From NCBI GenBank assembly GCA_964390795.1, contig CAYMLQ010000080.1:1-18224 (forward strand): a stretch of 18,224 bases of DNA, read 5' to 3'. Every line of letters begins with the position of its first letter. The first letter of the stretch is position 1. The position numbers were made by a program, and so were the translations under genes. This DNA is from CAYMLQ01 sp964390795 (GTDB taxonomy: Bacteria > Verrucomicrobiota > Kiritimatiellia > RFP12 > UBA1067). Of this stretch, positions 1 to 7,455 are shown piece by piece. Below the pieces are notes generated by a model. The model had not been told where the DNA came from. It did not search any database and saw only the letters and a program-made list of their open reading frames with translations.

Positions 1-111
1 TCATGAAGTGTGAAATCGCAATCGCAAGACTTTGACGCTCCAGAAACCCTGAACCTTGTATGATCTTCTCTGCGGTTTGAGCGCAATCCAGAAGCGTTAT
101 TACGGTCGAAT

Positions 112-133
112 AAAAGCAAATTCATGCTTTTTT
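112..133 (+). terminator. A/T-rich hairpin followed by T run (possible terminator)
   Basis: A perfect 7-bp inverted repeat, AAAAGCA (112-118) and TGCTTTT (125-131), surrounds a 6-nt loop and is followed by two more T. The shape fits a weak intrinsic terminator for a gene lying upstream of the window. The stem has only two G:C pairs, so efficiency would be low. It lies just before the predicted promoter of the ATPase gene. Confidence 0.3.
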
Positions 134-148
134 CCGTACCAATTAACG

Positions 149-176
149 TTGACTGTGGCGGCGGGTATGCTACTCT
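149..176 (+). promoter_or_regulatory. Candidate sigma70-type promoter for a leaderless ATPase mRNA
   Basis: TTGACT (149-154) and TACTCT (171-176) are separated by 16 nt. The expected transcription start, seven bases after the -10 box, is base 183, the A of the ATPase start codon. There is no Shine-Dalgarno sequence before that ATG, which agrees with leaderless translation. The same geometry occurs before the minus-strand nucleotidyltransferase gene. This is a pattern match only. Confidence 0.4.
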
Positions 177-182
177 TACGCC

Positions 183-1508
183 ATGAAACGGGCCTTCTGG
201 AAGACGTTAGTGTCATGGAAAAACGCCTCCGAGCGTAAGCCTCTGCTTGTGCAGGGGGCGCGCCAGGTGGGCAAGACGTGGCTACTGAAGGAGTTCGGTC
301 GCGCTGAATTCCGGAATACCGTGTTCTTGGATTTTGCCGAGAACCAGGAGCTGAATGGCCTCTTTTCGCCAAACCTCAAGCCCCGGCGCATCTTGACCGA
401 TCTCGGCGTCTACCTGAACCGTGACCTCTCGCTTGCCGACACCCTGTTCATCTTCGATGAGGTTCAGCTTTGCCCCGAGGCGCTGACGTCGCTGAAGTAT
501 TTCTGCGAGGAGTTTCCGAACGCCTGGATTTGCGCGTCCGGCTCTTTGCTCGGTCTCGGCCTGTCCGATCAGAATTTCCCGGTGGGCAAAGTCCAGCGCG
601 AGTGGTTGCGTCCCATGACCTTCTTTGAGTTTCTTGACGCCTTGGGCGAGGTGGCTTTACGGGACGCCTTGGCCGCCTCCGCCGCAGCGGTGACGGAACT
701 TTCACCGGCGCTGCATGGCAAGGCGTTTGGGTTGTTCAAGGAGTATCTGATCACCGGCGGGATGCCCGAGGTCGTACGGCGCTATGTCGCGTTGCGCGAA
801 ACACGAGTGGCGGCGTTCCTTGCAGTTCGCAGCCTCCAGCAAGAGCTGGTCGACTCCTACCTGGACGATATCGCCAAGCACGCGGGATCACTGAAAGCGG
901 TTCGCATCGCCGCCGTCATGAAGAACATCCCGGAACAGTTGGCCCGCGAAGTGTCCGGCTCGCGAAAGTTCTATTTCAAGGATGTCGTGGCCGGGCGTTC
1001 GACCTACGAGGAGCTTGTAGGCCCGATCGAATGGCTGGTTCGGGCGGGGCTGGTTCATCGCGTTCCGATCTGCCGCACGGTTCGGCAGCCCTTGGCCGCC
1101 TATGCGGAGCAGAACTCGTTCATGCTGTACCTTTTCGACACCGGGCTTCTGGGAGCCATGCTGCATCTTGAGCCCGCCGTTATCCATCGCTATGAGTTCG
1201 GGCAATTCAAAGGCTTTCTGGCGGAGAACGCCGTTTTGAACGAGCTGCTCAGCGCCGGTCACGGGCCTGTGTGTACCTGGCGCGGCACGACTGCGGAAAT
1301 CGAATTCCTGCTTTCCTGCGGCGGCCAGGTGGTTCCCGTCGAGGTCAAGTCGGGCATAAACACCAAGGCAAAAAGTATGAAGACCTACAGGGAGAAGTAC
1401 GCTCCCGAGAGGGCCATTCTTTTTTCGGGACAGGGGACAAACCAAGTGGACGGAGGCCTCTTGCACGCCCCGCTCTACCTCGCCGGAGCCGTCGCGCGCG
1501 AGGGCTAG
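183..1508 (+). CDS. AAA_14 / DUF4143-type ATPase
   Basis: A 441-residue cytoplasmic protein of the AAA_14 plus DUF4143 family. The N-terminal P-loop domain carries Walker A GARQVGKT (residues 25-32) and Walker B LFIFDE (88-93). The C-terminal DUF4143 part ends in an EIE (372-374) followed by EVK (387-389). That arrangement resembles the PD-(D/E)XK-like core seen at the end of this family. Length is typical (about 380-450). Family members are usually single genes, often in many copies per genome. Their role is not settled, and proposed links are to mobile or defence-associated functions. The start is the first ATG; it has no ribosome binding site but sits exactly at the predicted transcription start. 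No transmembrane segment or signal peptide is seen. The gene appears intact. Confidence 0.9.
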   Translation: MKRAFWKTLVSWKNASERKPLLVQGARQVGKTWLLKEFGRAEFRNTVFLDFAENQELNGLFSPNLKPRRILTDLGVYLNRDLSLADTLFIFDEVQLCPEALTSLKYFCEEFPNAWICASGSLLGLGLSDQNFPVGKVQREWLRPMTFFEFLDALGEVALRDALAASAAAVTELSPALHGKAFGLFKEYLITGGMPEVVRRYVALRETRVAAFLAVRSLQQELVDSYLDDIAKHAGSLKAVRIAAVMKNIPEQLAREVSGSRKFYFKDVVAGRSTYEELVGPIEWLVRAGLVHRVPICRTVRQPLAAYAEQNSFMLYLFDTGLLGAMLHLEPAVIHRYEFGQFKGFLAENAVLNELLSAGHGPVCTWRGTTAEIEFLLSCGGQVVPVEVKSGINTKAKSMKTYREKYAPERAILFSGQGTNQVDGGLLHAPLYLAGAVAREG

Positions 1509-1557
1509 TGTCGCGGGTCGCTGTTTGACTCACGCGACGGCAAGCGGTATTCTACAA

Positions 1558-1585
1558 ATTCACGTCTATTCGCGTCATTCGCGGG
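1558..1585 (+). repeat. Three tandem copies of an ATTCGCGTC-like 9-10-mer
   Basis: Three imperfect units (ATTCACGTCT, ATTCGCGTC, ATTCGCGGG) lie in the intergenic space directly before the start of the HzsA-related gene. The last unit runs into the G-rich stretch that serves as its probable ribosome binding region (about 1583-1587). I have the impression that similar short arrays recur between genes in Verrucomicrobia-related genomes. That is memory, not a search. Confidence 0.5.
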
Positions 1586-1595
1586 GGAAAAGATT

Positions 1596-4568
1596 ATGAG
1601 ACTTTCGACTTGGCTTATTTCTGTCATGATGGCGGCAGCGGGCTGCGGGGCCGCAGAGGTGCGGTTTGACTTCGAGAGCGGCGACTTGCAGGGGTGGCGC
1701 GTGCTGGAGGGCGCGTTCGGCAAGGTCGTGAGCGACCGCGCGAAGGAGCACCACTCCGGCGCGCCTTACACCAAAGAGGGCAAGTGGTTTCTCTCCACGC
1801 TTGAGAGTGAGGACGGGCAGCGGCCAGACGACGGCTTTCAGGGCGTCCTTGAGTCGCCTGTGGTGGTGTTGGGCGCGCCGGACATCACGCTGCGGGTCGG
1901 GGGCGGCAAAGGCGAGAAGGTCTATGTGGCGCTCTGCTCGGCCGACGGCAAAGAGCTGGCTTATGCGCGCGGTGGCGGGGGGCAGACGTTGCTCCCGCGC
2001 ACGTGGTCGGTGCCGGAGTGGGTCGGCAAGCCCGTGTTCTTCCGCGTGGCGGACGGTGAGACCGGAGGGTGGGGGCATCTCACGCTGGACAGCCTGGTCT
2101 GCCAGGGTACGGTCGATCAAGCCGCCACGGAGCGGCGCTTCAAGGAGCGCAAGCGCGAACTCGCCCGCGCGAACGGCGGCACCGGCGCGGACCGCCTGCG
2201 TGCGGCGATTCAGGAACTGGGACAGATGTTTGGGACGCGGTATCCGGCGGCGGCGCTGCTGGCCCGCGTGGCGGCGGCCGAGGAGTCCGATGACGCGGCC
2301 GCGCTTGACGCGCTGGCGGGAGACGCGCTCCTTCGGTCAAACCCGCTGCTGACCGCTCAGCCGATCCTTTTCGTGACGCGCAAGCAGTACCGTTCGGATC
2401 ACCACAATACCGAGACCTTTTTTCAAACCGGCGAGATCAACACCGGCAGTTATGACACCGAAGGCGCGTTCAAAGTGCTCGACGTCAAGAGCGGTGTGGC
2501 GACGACACTGTTCGCGCCGGGACCGCAGGCCACGGTGCGCGACCCGGACGTCAGCTTCGACGCGAAGCGGCTCCTGTTCTCCATGCGCAAAGGGATAACG
2601 GACGACTACCACATTTACTCGATGAACGCGGACGGCACGGACGTGCGCCAACTCACCTCCGCGCCGGGAGTGACCGACCTTGATCCGATCTGGCTGCCGG
2701 ACGGGGACATCCTCTTTTCGGCCACGCGCGAGCCCAAGTACTGCATGTGCAACCGCCACATCATGTGCAACCTCTACCGCATGAAGCAGGACGGCGCGAA
2801 CATCCACCAGATCGGCAAGTCCACGCTTTTTGAAGGCCACGCCTCTCTGATGCCTGACGGCCGCGTGCTCTACGACCGCTGGGAGTACGTGGACCGGAAT
2901 TTCGGCGACGCGCAGGGCTTGTGGGCCTGTTATCCCGACGGAACGGGCCACGCGATCTACTGGGGCAACAACACCACCAGTCCGGGCGGCGTGATCGACG
3001 CGCGAACCCTGTCGCAGACGCATCTGGCGATCGCGATCCTCGGCTCGTGCCACGACCGGCCGTGGGGCGCGCTGGGGCTCATCGACCGCTCGAAGGGTGT
3101 CGACGGACGCGCGCCGATCCTGCGCACGTGGCCCGCCGCCTTTATGGACCGCATCAAGACAGCGGGACAGGACTTTGACTCGACGAAGTCCATCGCGCGC
3201 AAGTTTGAAGATCCCTACCCGCTGGACGACCGCCACTTTCTCTGTGTGCGGCAAACGGGGAAAGGCGAGGAGACGGGGCTTTTCTATCTCGACCTGCACG
3301 GCAACGAGGTGCTGGTTCACGCCGAAGCGCCAGGCTGTTTTGATCCGCTGCCGCTGCGTCCGAGGAAGGCACCGCCCGTGCATCCGCAGCGCAGGAACTT
3401 CGATGATCCGAAGGCTCCCGGCCTGTTCTACGTGCAGAACGTCTATGTCGGCACGCACATGCAGGGTGTGGCGCCGGGCTCCATTAAGGCGCTGCGCATC
3501 GTGGAGTCGCCCGAGAAGCGTACCTTCTCGCAGCGGGGCTGGGGCGGTCAGGGCGAGCAGGCCGCAGCCATGAACTGGCTCAACTTCGAGAACAAGCGTA
3601 TTCTGGGCACCGTGCCAGTGGAGGAGGACGGCAGCGCATACTTCGAGGTGCCCGCCAACACCTTCGTTTTCTTCCAGGCGCTGGATGAGAACGGCATGAT
3701 GGTTCAGTCGATGCGCTCGGGGGCGTACGTGCAGCCGGGCGAGACCTACGGCTGTGTGGGCTGCCACGAGAACCGCGTGGGCGACATCCCGCAGGCCTCG
3801 GCCACGCCCAAGGCCATGAAGCGGAAGGCTGACAAATTGAACGGCTGGCATGGCGAGCCGCGCCTGTTCAGCATGCAGCGCGAGGTGCAGCCGGTATTTG
3901 ACAAGCACTGCGTGTCGTGCCACGACTTCGGCAAGAAGGCGGGCGAGAAACTCAATCTGGCCGGCGACCGAGACGTGATCTTCAGCGCCGCGTATGTGGA
4001 TCTGTGGACGCAGGGCGCACTCACCTGCGTGGGCGCGGGGCCCGCAGAGATCCAGCAGGCCTACTCGTGGGGCAGCCATCCGTCGAAGTTGATTAAGACG
4101 CTGCGCGCCGGGCATAAGGACGTGAAGCTGACGGACGAAGAGCTGGACAGGCTGATCACCTGGGTGGACCTCAACGCGCCGTACTACCCGCGCTACGAGT
4201 GCGCCTACCCGCAGAATCCCGGCGGGCGCTCGCCGCTGACGGACGGCGAGTGCCGGCGGCTAAAGGAGCTGACGGGGGTGCAGATCGCCTTCAGCCACGG
4301 CCCGAAGCAGCGCTCGACGGTGAGCTTCGCGCGGCCCGAGTTGAGCCGCATCCTGCTGCCGGTCGCTTCGAATGCGGTCGCAAAAGCCGAGGCGGTCGCG
4401 CTGATCCGCGAGGGAGCCAGGCGGCTCGCTGAGAGGCCGCGCGCGGACATGGAGGGCTTCGCGCCGTCTCCCGCCGACGTGGCGCGCGAGGCGAAATATC
4501 AGGCGCGGCTCGCCCAGGAGCGCCGAGCCTACGAGGCGATCCGCACGGGCAAGACCGTCTACGATTAA
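1596..4568 (+). CDS. Secreted HzsA-related PD40 propeller protein with two c-type haem motifs
   Basis: A 990-residue exported protein. A Sec signal peptide covers roughly residues 1-20 (hydrophobic stretch, then CGAA before EVRF). Residues about 20-175 look like a beta-sandwich, LamG-like module. Residues about 265-500 contain PD40/WD40-like propeller blades (for example HIYSMNADGTDVRQLT). Two cytochrome c haem motifs follow, CVGCH (720-724) and CVSCHD (772-777), then a helical tail. The family resembles proteins called HzsA-related or PD40-domain proteins in Planctomycetes and Verrucomicrobia. Similarity to hydrazine synthase alpha does not imply anammox here. It probably acts in the periplasm as an electron-transfer or binding protein. 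The start follows a GGGGG tract by 8 nt. The stop overlaps the left direct repeat of the following cassette. No frame defect is seen. Confidence 0.8.
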   Translation: MRLSTWLISVMMAAAGCGAAEVRFDFESGDLQGWRVLEGAFGKVVSDRAKEHHSGAPYTKEGKWFLSTLESEDGQRPDDGFQGVLESPVVVLGAPDITLRVGGGKGEKVYVALCSADGKELAYARGGGGQTLLPRTWSVPEWVGKPVFFRVADGETGGWGHLTLDSLVCQGTVDQAATERRFKERKRELARANGGTGADRLRAAIQELGQMFGTRYPAAALLARVAAAEESDDAAALDALAGDALLRSNPLLTAQPILFVTRKQYRSDHHNTETFFQTGEINTGSYDTEGAFKVLDVKSGVATTLFAPGPQATVRDPDVSFDAKRLLFSMRKGITDDYHIYSMNADGTDVRQLTSAPGVTDLDPIWLPDGDILFSATREPKYCMCNRHIMCNLYRMKQDGANIHQIGKSTLFEGHASLMPDGRVLYDRWEYVDRNFGDAQGLWACYPDGTGHAIYWGNNTTSPGGVIDARTLSQTHLAIAILGSCHDRPWGALGLIDRSKGVDGRAPILRTWPAAFMDRIKTAGQDFDSTKSIARKFEDPYPLDDRHFLCVRQTGKGEETGLFYLDLHGNEVLVHAEAPGCFDPLPLRPRKAPPVHPQRRNFDDPKAPGLFYVQNVYVGTHMQGVAPGSIKALRIVESPEKRTFSQRGWGGQGEQAAAMNWLNFENKRILGTVPVEEDGSAYFEVPANTFVFFQALDENGMMVQSMRSGAYVQPGETYGCVGCHENRVGDIPQASATPKAMKRKADKLNGWHGEPRLFSMQREVQPVFDKHCVSCHDFGKKAGEKLNLAGDRDVIFSAAYVDLWTQGALTCVGAGPAEIQQAYSWGSHPSKLIKTLRAGHKDVKLTDEELDRLITWVDLNAPYYPRYECAYPQNPGGRSPLTDGECRRLKELTGVQIAFSHGPKQRSTVSFARPELSRILLPVASNAVAKAEAVALIREGARRLAERPRADMEGFAPSPADVAREAKYQARLAQERRAYEAIRTGKTVYD

Positions 4569-4576
4569 AGATAGGG
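4567..4576 (+). repeat. Left copy of 10-bp direct repeat bracketing the nucleotidyltransferase cassette
   Basis: AAAGATAGGG occurs here and again at 5557-5566 in the same orientation. It begins inside the stop codon of the HzsA-related gene. The two copies enclose exactly the two minus-strand genes and their promoter. No terminal inverted repeats were found just inside them. Confidence 0.6.
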
Positions 4577-4581
4577 ACTGA

Positions 4582-4989
4582 CTAAGCCCGGGTCAAGGCG
4601 TTGGCGGAGACAAAGAGATTGCGGCGGCGGAAAGCGACGGGGCTCTCGACAAGCAGAAGCGCCTTCAGCGTTTCGAACCCTCCCGCAAACCACGGGCGGT
4701 GCAAGAAACAGGGAGGGGCGTCTGTCCAAACGGGAGGGGGCAGGGAGGCCTCGCGGCACAGGGTTTCGGCCACGGCGGCAAGATAGGCGTTGCAGTCGGC
4801 GTGGGTTTCCGCATCCAGCCACACCGGCGCTTCGCTGACCAGCGCCGCTTTCTCTTTAGGGGTTGAGCAGCGTTGCCTGAAATCGTCCAGCAAGTCTCCC
4901 AAGAGCAATAAGGACAGAGCTTCCCCACGGTGGAGTTCGCCATTCCACAACTCGCTGATGTCTCGAATGGTAAGAAGGTCAGTTTTCAT
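4582..4989 (-). CDS. Conserved hypothetical partner of DUF6036 nucleotidyltransferase (antitoxin-like candidate)
   Basis: A 135-residue protein with no signal peptide or membrane segment. The reading frame stays open upstream, but I place the start at 4989. There the ATG overlaps the TGA of the upstream nucleotidyltransferase gene by ATGA, a standard coupling arrangement. The longer frame would lie almost entirely inside that gene. The first half is leucine-rich and probably helical. The C-terminus contains PWFAGGFETLKALLLVESP followed by RRRNLFVSANAL, which I recall as conserved in small proteins encoded next to such nucleotidyltransferases. Its biochemical function is not known to me. Pairing and coupling suggest a two-component toxin-antitoxin-like unit. 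It converges tail to tail with the HzsA-related gene, leaving 13 nt between stops. Confidence 0.75.
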   Translation of the reverse strand: MKTDLLTIRDISELWNGELHRGEALSLLLLGDLLDDFRQRCSTPKEKAALVSEAPVWLDAETHADCNAYLAAVAETLCREASLPPPVWTDAPPCFLHRPWFAGGFETLKALLLVESPVAFRRRNLFVSANALTRA

Positions 4990-5510
4990 AACCCCTCCAA
5001 GGTCTGACACAGTTCTTCGATGGCGAAGCGGGTTTTGGGCTGAATCTGGTTCCGGGGATAATAGCGTTCGACGATACTCAAGACAGACTCCGCCATCCGC
5101 AAACCAAGACGATCCATCAAGAACCGGATGTCCCGTATGTCCGTCTCGTCTTTCCCCAGCCGCATACTCATGCACTTCATGGCCAGCAGGTATTCCGGCA
5201 CGGCCACATACACTTTCAGGTTGGGCAGGTCGAGCAGCGGCTGCATCTCGCCCTTGTCGCTGAGAAACCCTTTTACGGCATCATTCAACCAGCCTTCAGC
5301 GGCACCACATTCCCGCGTCACCTCTGCGGCTGCCTGGTAAACCATATCCTTGGGTGCGAACACGGCGTTCACATCCTTTGTGCTGAGCCGAGCCTTGTGC
5401 GCCAAGACCATGGCCGCTCCGCCGAAGAGCACAATCTCGCCCACGACGTCACGCGCGGCCAGCAACGCTGAAAGGTGGGCAAGATAGGTTTCTATTTGGC
5501 TGCGATCCAT
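4986..5510 (-). CDS. DUF6036-type nucleotidyltransferase, DxD site altered to DxN
   Basis: A 174-residue protein resembling DUF6036 (AbiEii-like) nucleotidyltransferases. Visible family features are GGAAM (residues 30-34), the TKDVNAVF segment (44-51), a central WLNDAVKGFL, and a C-terminal helix ending in ERYYP and FAIEEL. In the family the active site normally reads T-K-D-V/I-D. Here the second Asp is Asn48 (codon AAC), which may reduce or abolish metal-dependent catalysis. I chose ATG 5510 over the upstream ATG at 5558. It sits six bases after a good -10 box, and the extra 16 residues look unlike the family. The gene is coupled to the next one by an ATGA overlap. GC content looks visibly lower than in neighbouring genes, consistent with acquisition. 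Confidence 0.8.
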   Translation of the reverse strand: MDRSQIETYLAHLSALLAARDVVGEIVLFGGAAMVLAHKARLSTKDVNAVFAPKDMVYQAAAEVTRECGAAEGWLNDAVKGFLSDKGEMQPLLDLPNLKVYVAVPEYLLAMKCMSMRLGKDETDIRDIRFLMDRLGLRMAESVLSIVERYYPRNQIQPKTRFAIEELCQTLEGL

Positions 5511-5516
5511 GCGTAA

Positions 5517-5545
5517 AACATAACACGCCCCATAGTAGATAACAA
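5517..5545 (-). promoter_or_regulatory. Candidate promoter giving a leaderless nucleotidyltransferase mRNA
   Basis: On the minus strand TTGTTA (5545-5540) and TATGTT (5522-5517) are spaced by 17 nt. The predicted +1 is base 5510, the A of the chosen start codon. No ribosome binding site precedes it. The promoter lies inside the direct-repeat-bracketed segment, so the cassette carries its own promoter. Confidence 0.45.
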
Positions 5546-5556
5546 GCCGTGGTTTC

Positions 5557-5566
5557 AAAGATAGGG
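5557..5566 (+). repeat. Right copy of 10-bp direct repeat bracketing the cassette
   Basis: AAAGATAGGG, identical to 4567-4576, lies 12 bases beyond the -35 box of the cassette promoter. Bases on either side differ between the two copies, so the identity is exactly 10 bp. Confidence 0.6.
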
Positions 5567-5610
5567 TAAAAATGGTTGTCCATCGTTCAGACGTTCAAAG
5601 TGCGCTGCGG

Positions 5611-6289
5611 TTACCCTGTTTTGCAGCCCTGCCGGTATTCGCTCATGGTCATGCCGAACTGCTGCTTGAAGACCGTGCAGAGGTGGTTGGGCTGGGCGAA
5701 ACCGCAGCGCCGGGAGATCTCGCTGAAGGCGAGGCGGGTCTCTTTGAGCATGGCGCACACCGTGGTCATGCGGGCGTGCTGGATGGTGTCGTGGATCGAG
5801 CGGCCCAGGGACTGCTGAAAGCGCAGCTCGGCCCACCGGCAGGTGACGCCGAGGTGGCTGGCCACGTCCGAGACGCCGATAAGACAGGCGTCGAGCACCT
5901 GCCGCGCGCGGTTGTCGTTGGCCGCGAAAAGCGCGACCGGCTTCGGGAGCTTCTTCAGCCAGGCGCAGAGGCGCACGCGCTCGGTTTCCCAGCCTGAACT
6001 TTTTTTCGGCGGCGAGCGTGCCGATGGCGGGAGAGTCGCAGTGGGTGCGGCTGTATCTCGATATCGGGTGGGACGGCGCGAGATAGGTGTCGCCGGGGTT
6101 GAACAGGACGGCGGGGAGCTTGGAGGCGAGGATGTCGCGGGCCACGGTGTCGGTGGTGACGCGCCCGATGATCCCCGTGCCTTTCCAAAGCCGGAGGTCG
6201 GGAACTTTCAGGTCGTTGGTGCCGCCTGCGGCGATGTTCAGGCTCCACGGGCCGTAGACGCGCACGTAGTTGAGGATGCCGAGAAGCAT
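5611..6289 (-). pseudogene. Degraded XylR-type AraC-family transcriptional regulator
   Basis: Two frames together encode pieces of one regulator. The first frame (from 6289) gives GILNYVRVYGPWSL, WKGTGIIGRV and AIGTLAAEKK, matching the N-terminal PBP1-like sugar-binding lobe of XylR-like AraC proteins. The second frame (readable from about 6030, ending 5611) gives LPKPVALFAANDNRARQVL and a full C-terminal AraC double helix-turn-helix (SDVASHLGV, then FSEISRRCGFAQPNHL). The frames meet at a run of seven A on the coding strand (6000-6006). The usual extreme N-terminus is missing. About 40 residues are absent around the frame change. The linker between the PBP lobe and the HTH (after RQVLDAC) is also deleted. 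Only the last 121 residues form a clean frame, and they could in principle still give an HTH fragment. A plausible former role is sugar-responsive control of the hydrolase locus. Confidence 0.75.
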
Positions 6290-6291
6290 CA

Positions 6292-7455
6292 GTGCAGCCG
6301 CACCGGTTCACGGGCGGCAGCGAGCGCGAGGACAGCATGTGGAGCGCGCTGTATGCCGCCAAGAGCGGCAAGCTCTACATCGGCCTGTGTACGCACGCGG
6401 AGGCGGCGCACTTCTACGAGTTCGACCCGCAGGCTCAGTCGATGCGGCATGTGGCGGATCTGACGGATTTCAAGGGCGAGCGCGGCAAAGGCATCCGCAC
6501 GACGGGCAAGATCCACGTCCGCATGAGCGAGGACGAGCAGGGCCGCATCTACTTCGGCGATTTCTGCGAGGATACGGGGCCGGAGTGCGTCGACCCCGCC
6601 AGCTACCGTGGGCCGCACTGGTTCCGGTATGACCCTGCGGCGCGTCAGTTGGAGAACCTGGGGCAGATCAACCGCCAGTGGGGGCTGCTCGGCTTCGTCT
6701 TGGAGCCGAAATACCAGCGGCTCTACGGCTTGGCTGAGGACGGACACCTCTACACGTTTGATTTGAAGACGCGGGTGCCGCTGGACCCGCGGGCCACGCC
6801 GCGCACCATGTCGAACCCGCTGATCGACCGAAAGGTTTATTCGGGGCCGGAGCGCCACTGGCGCAGCGTGCCGCGTGCGCTTCACGTGGCTCCCGGCGGG
6901 CGCGTTTACACGTCGGGCGAGGACGGTCGCATCGTGTATTACGATCCGGCCGCCAAGAAGCTGGTGCGCACCGACATGCAGATGCCCGGCGAATACTACG
7001 AGGCGTGGAACTACTACGGGTATCCGGTGGTCGAGGCGTGGACCGCCGCTCCGGACGGCTCGCTCTACGGGGCGTCGAGCGACGGCTATCTGTACCGCCT
7101 GAACGCGGAGCGGAACAGGCTCGTGAATCTCGGAAAGCCGCGCCTGTCGCGACGGGTGCGGGGCATGACGCTGGGGCCGGACAACCGGCTCTACCTGCTC
7201 TGCGGCGAGTTTGAAGAGCCGTGCAAGCTCTACAGCTACGGGTTGGACGGGGCCGAGGGCTTCTGTGACTGGGGAGGGCTGACCGTGGATCGCAGCCCGT
7301 ATTACGCCAAGCGGGCCTATCAGTTCGACGCGATGGCGGCGGGCATTGACGGCACGCTCTTTTTGGGGGAGAGCGACCGCCGCGCCTGCCTCTACCTGTT
7401 CATTCCGGGGGCGGCGCCGTTCCCCGGCGGGTTCAACCCGAAGAACCCGCGCTAA
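6292..7455 (+). CDS. Beta-propeller protein, probably 5'-truncated
   Basis: A 387-residue protein if read from GTG 6292. It is made of repeating propeller blades such as GKLYIGLCTHAEAAHFYEFDP, GRIYFGDFCED, QRLYGLAEDGHLYTFDL and GSLYGASSDGYLYRL, spread over the whole length. Related proteins that I recall carry an N-terminal signal peptide and lead-in sequence. This one begins directly at the first blade (EREDSMWSALYAA), has no signal and no ribosome binding site, and its frame is closed by TGA at 6271. The start lies 2 nt from the ATG of the opposing regulator remnant, leaving no room for a promoter. I infer that the 5' end was lost and that the gene may be silent. Its substrate is unknown. 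It could be a secreted sugar- or polymer-binding propeller working with the neighbouring hydrolases. Confidence 0.65.
   Translation: MQPHRFTGGSEREDSMWSALYAAKSGKLYIGLCTHAEAAHFYEFDPQAQSMRHVADLTDFKGERGKGIRTTGKIHVRMSEDEQGRIYFGDFCEDTGPECVDPASYRGPHWFRYDPAARQLENLGQINRQWGLLGFVLEPKYQRLYGLAEDGHLYTFDLKTRVPLDPRATPRTMSNPLIDRKVYSGPERHWRSVPRALHVAPGGRVYTSGEDGRIVYYDPAAKKLVRTDMQMPGEYYEAWNYYGYPVVEAWTAAPDGSLYGASSDGYLYRLNAERNRLVNLGKPRLSRRVRGMTLGPDNRLYLLCGEFEEPCKLYSYGLDGAEGFCDWGGLTVDRSPYYAKRAYQFDAMAAGIDGTLFLGESDRRACLYLFIPGAAPFPGGFNPKNPR

Noticed and set aside
117..1562. CAAATTCA on both sides of the ATPase gene (117-124 and 1555-1562), as possible insertion repeats
   Set aside because: Eight bases over 1.4 kb is expected by chance, and the first copy is part of a hairpin loop.
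2337..4115. 592-residue open frame antisense to the HzsA-related gene
   Set aside because: It is His/Arg/Val-rich with no domain, and is the codon-bias shadow expected opposite a high-GC gene.
4990..5175. Longer start for the antitoxin-like partner gene
   Set aside because: The extra 62 codons lie inside the nucleotidyltransferase gene in another frame. The ATGA overlap start at 4989 is far more natural.
6000..6006. Programmed -1 frameshift at A-AAA-AAG in the regulator remnant
   Set aside because: The -1 frame ends soon after at a stop, the DNA-binding half is in the +1 frame, and parts of the protein are deleted anyway.
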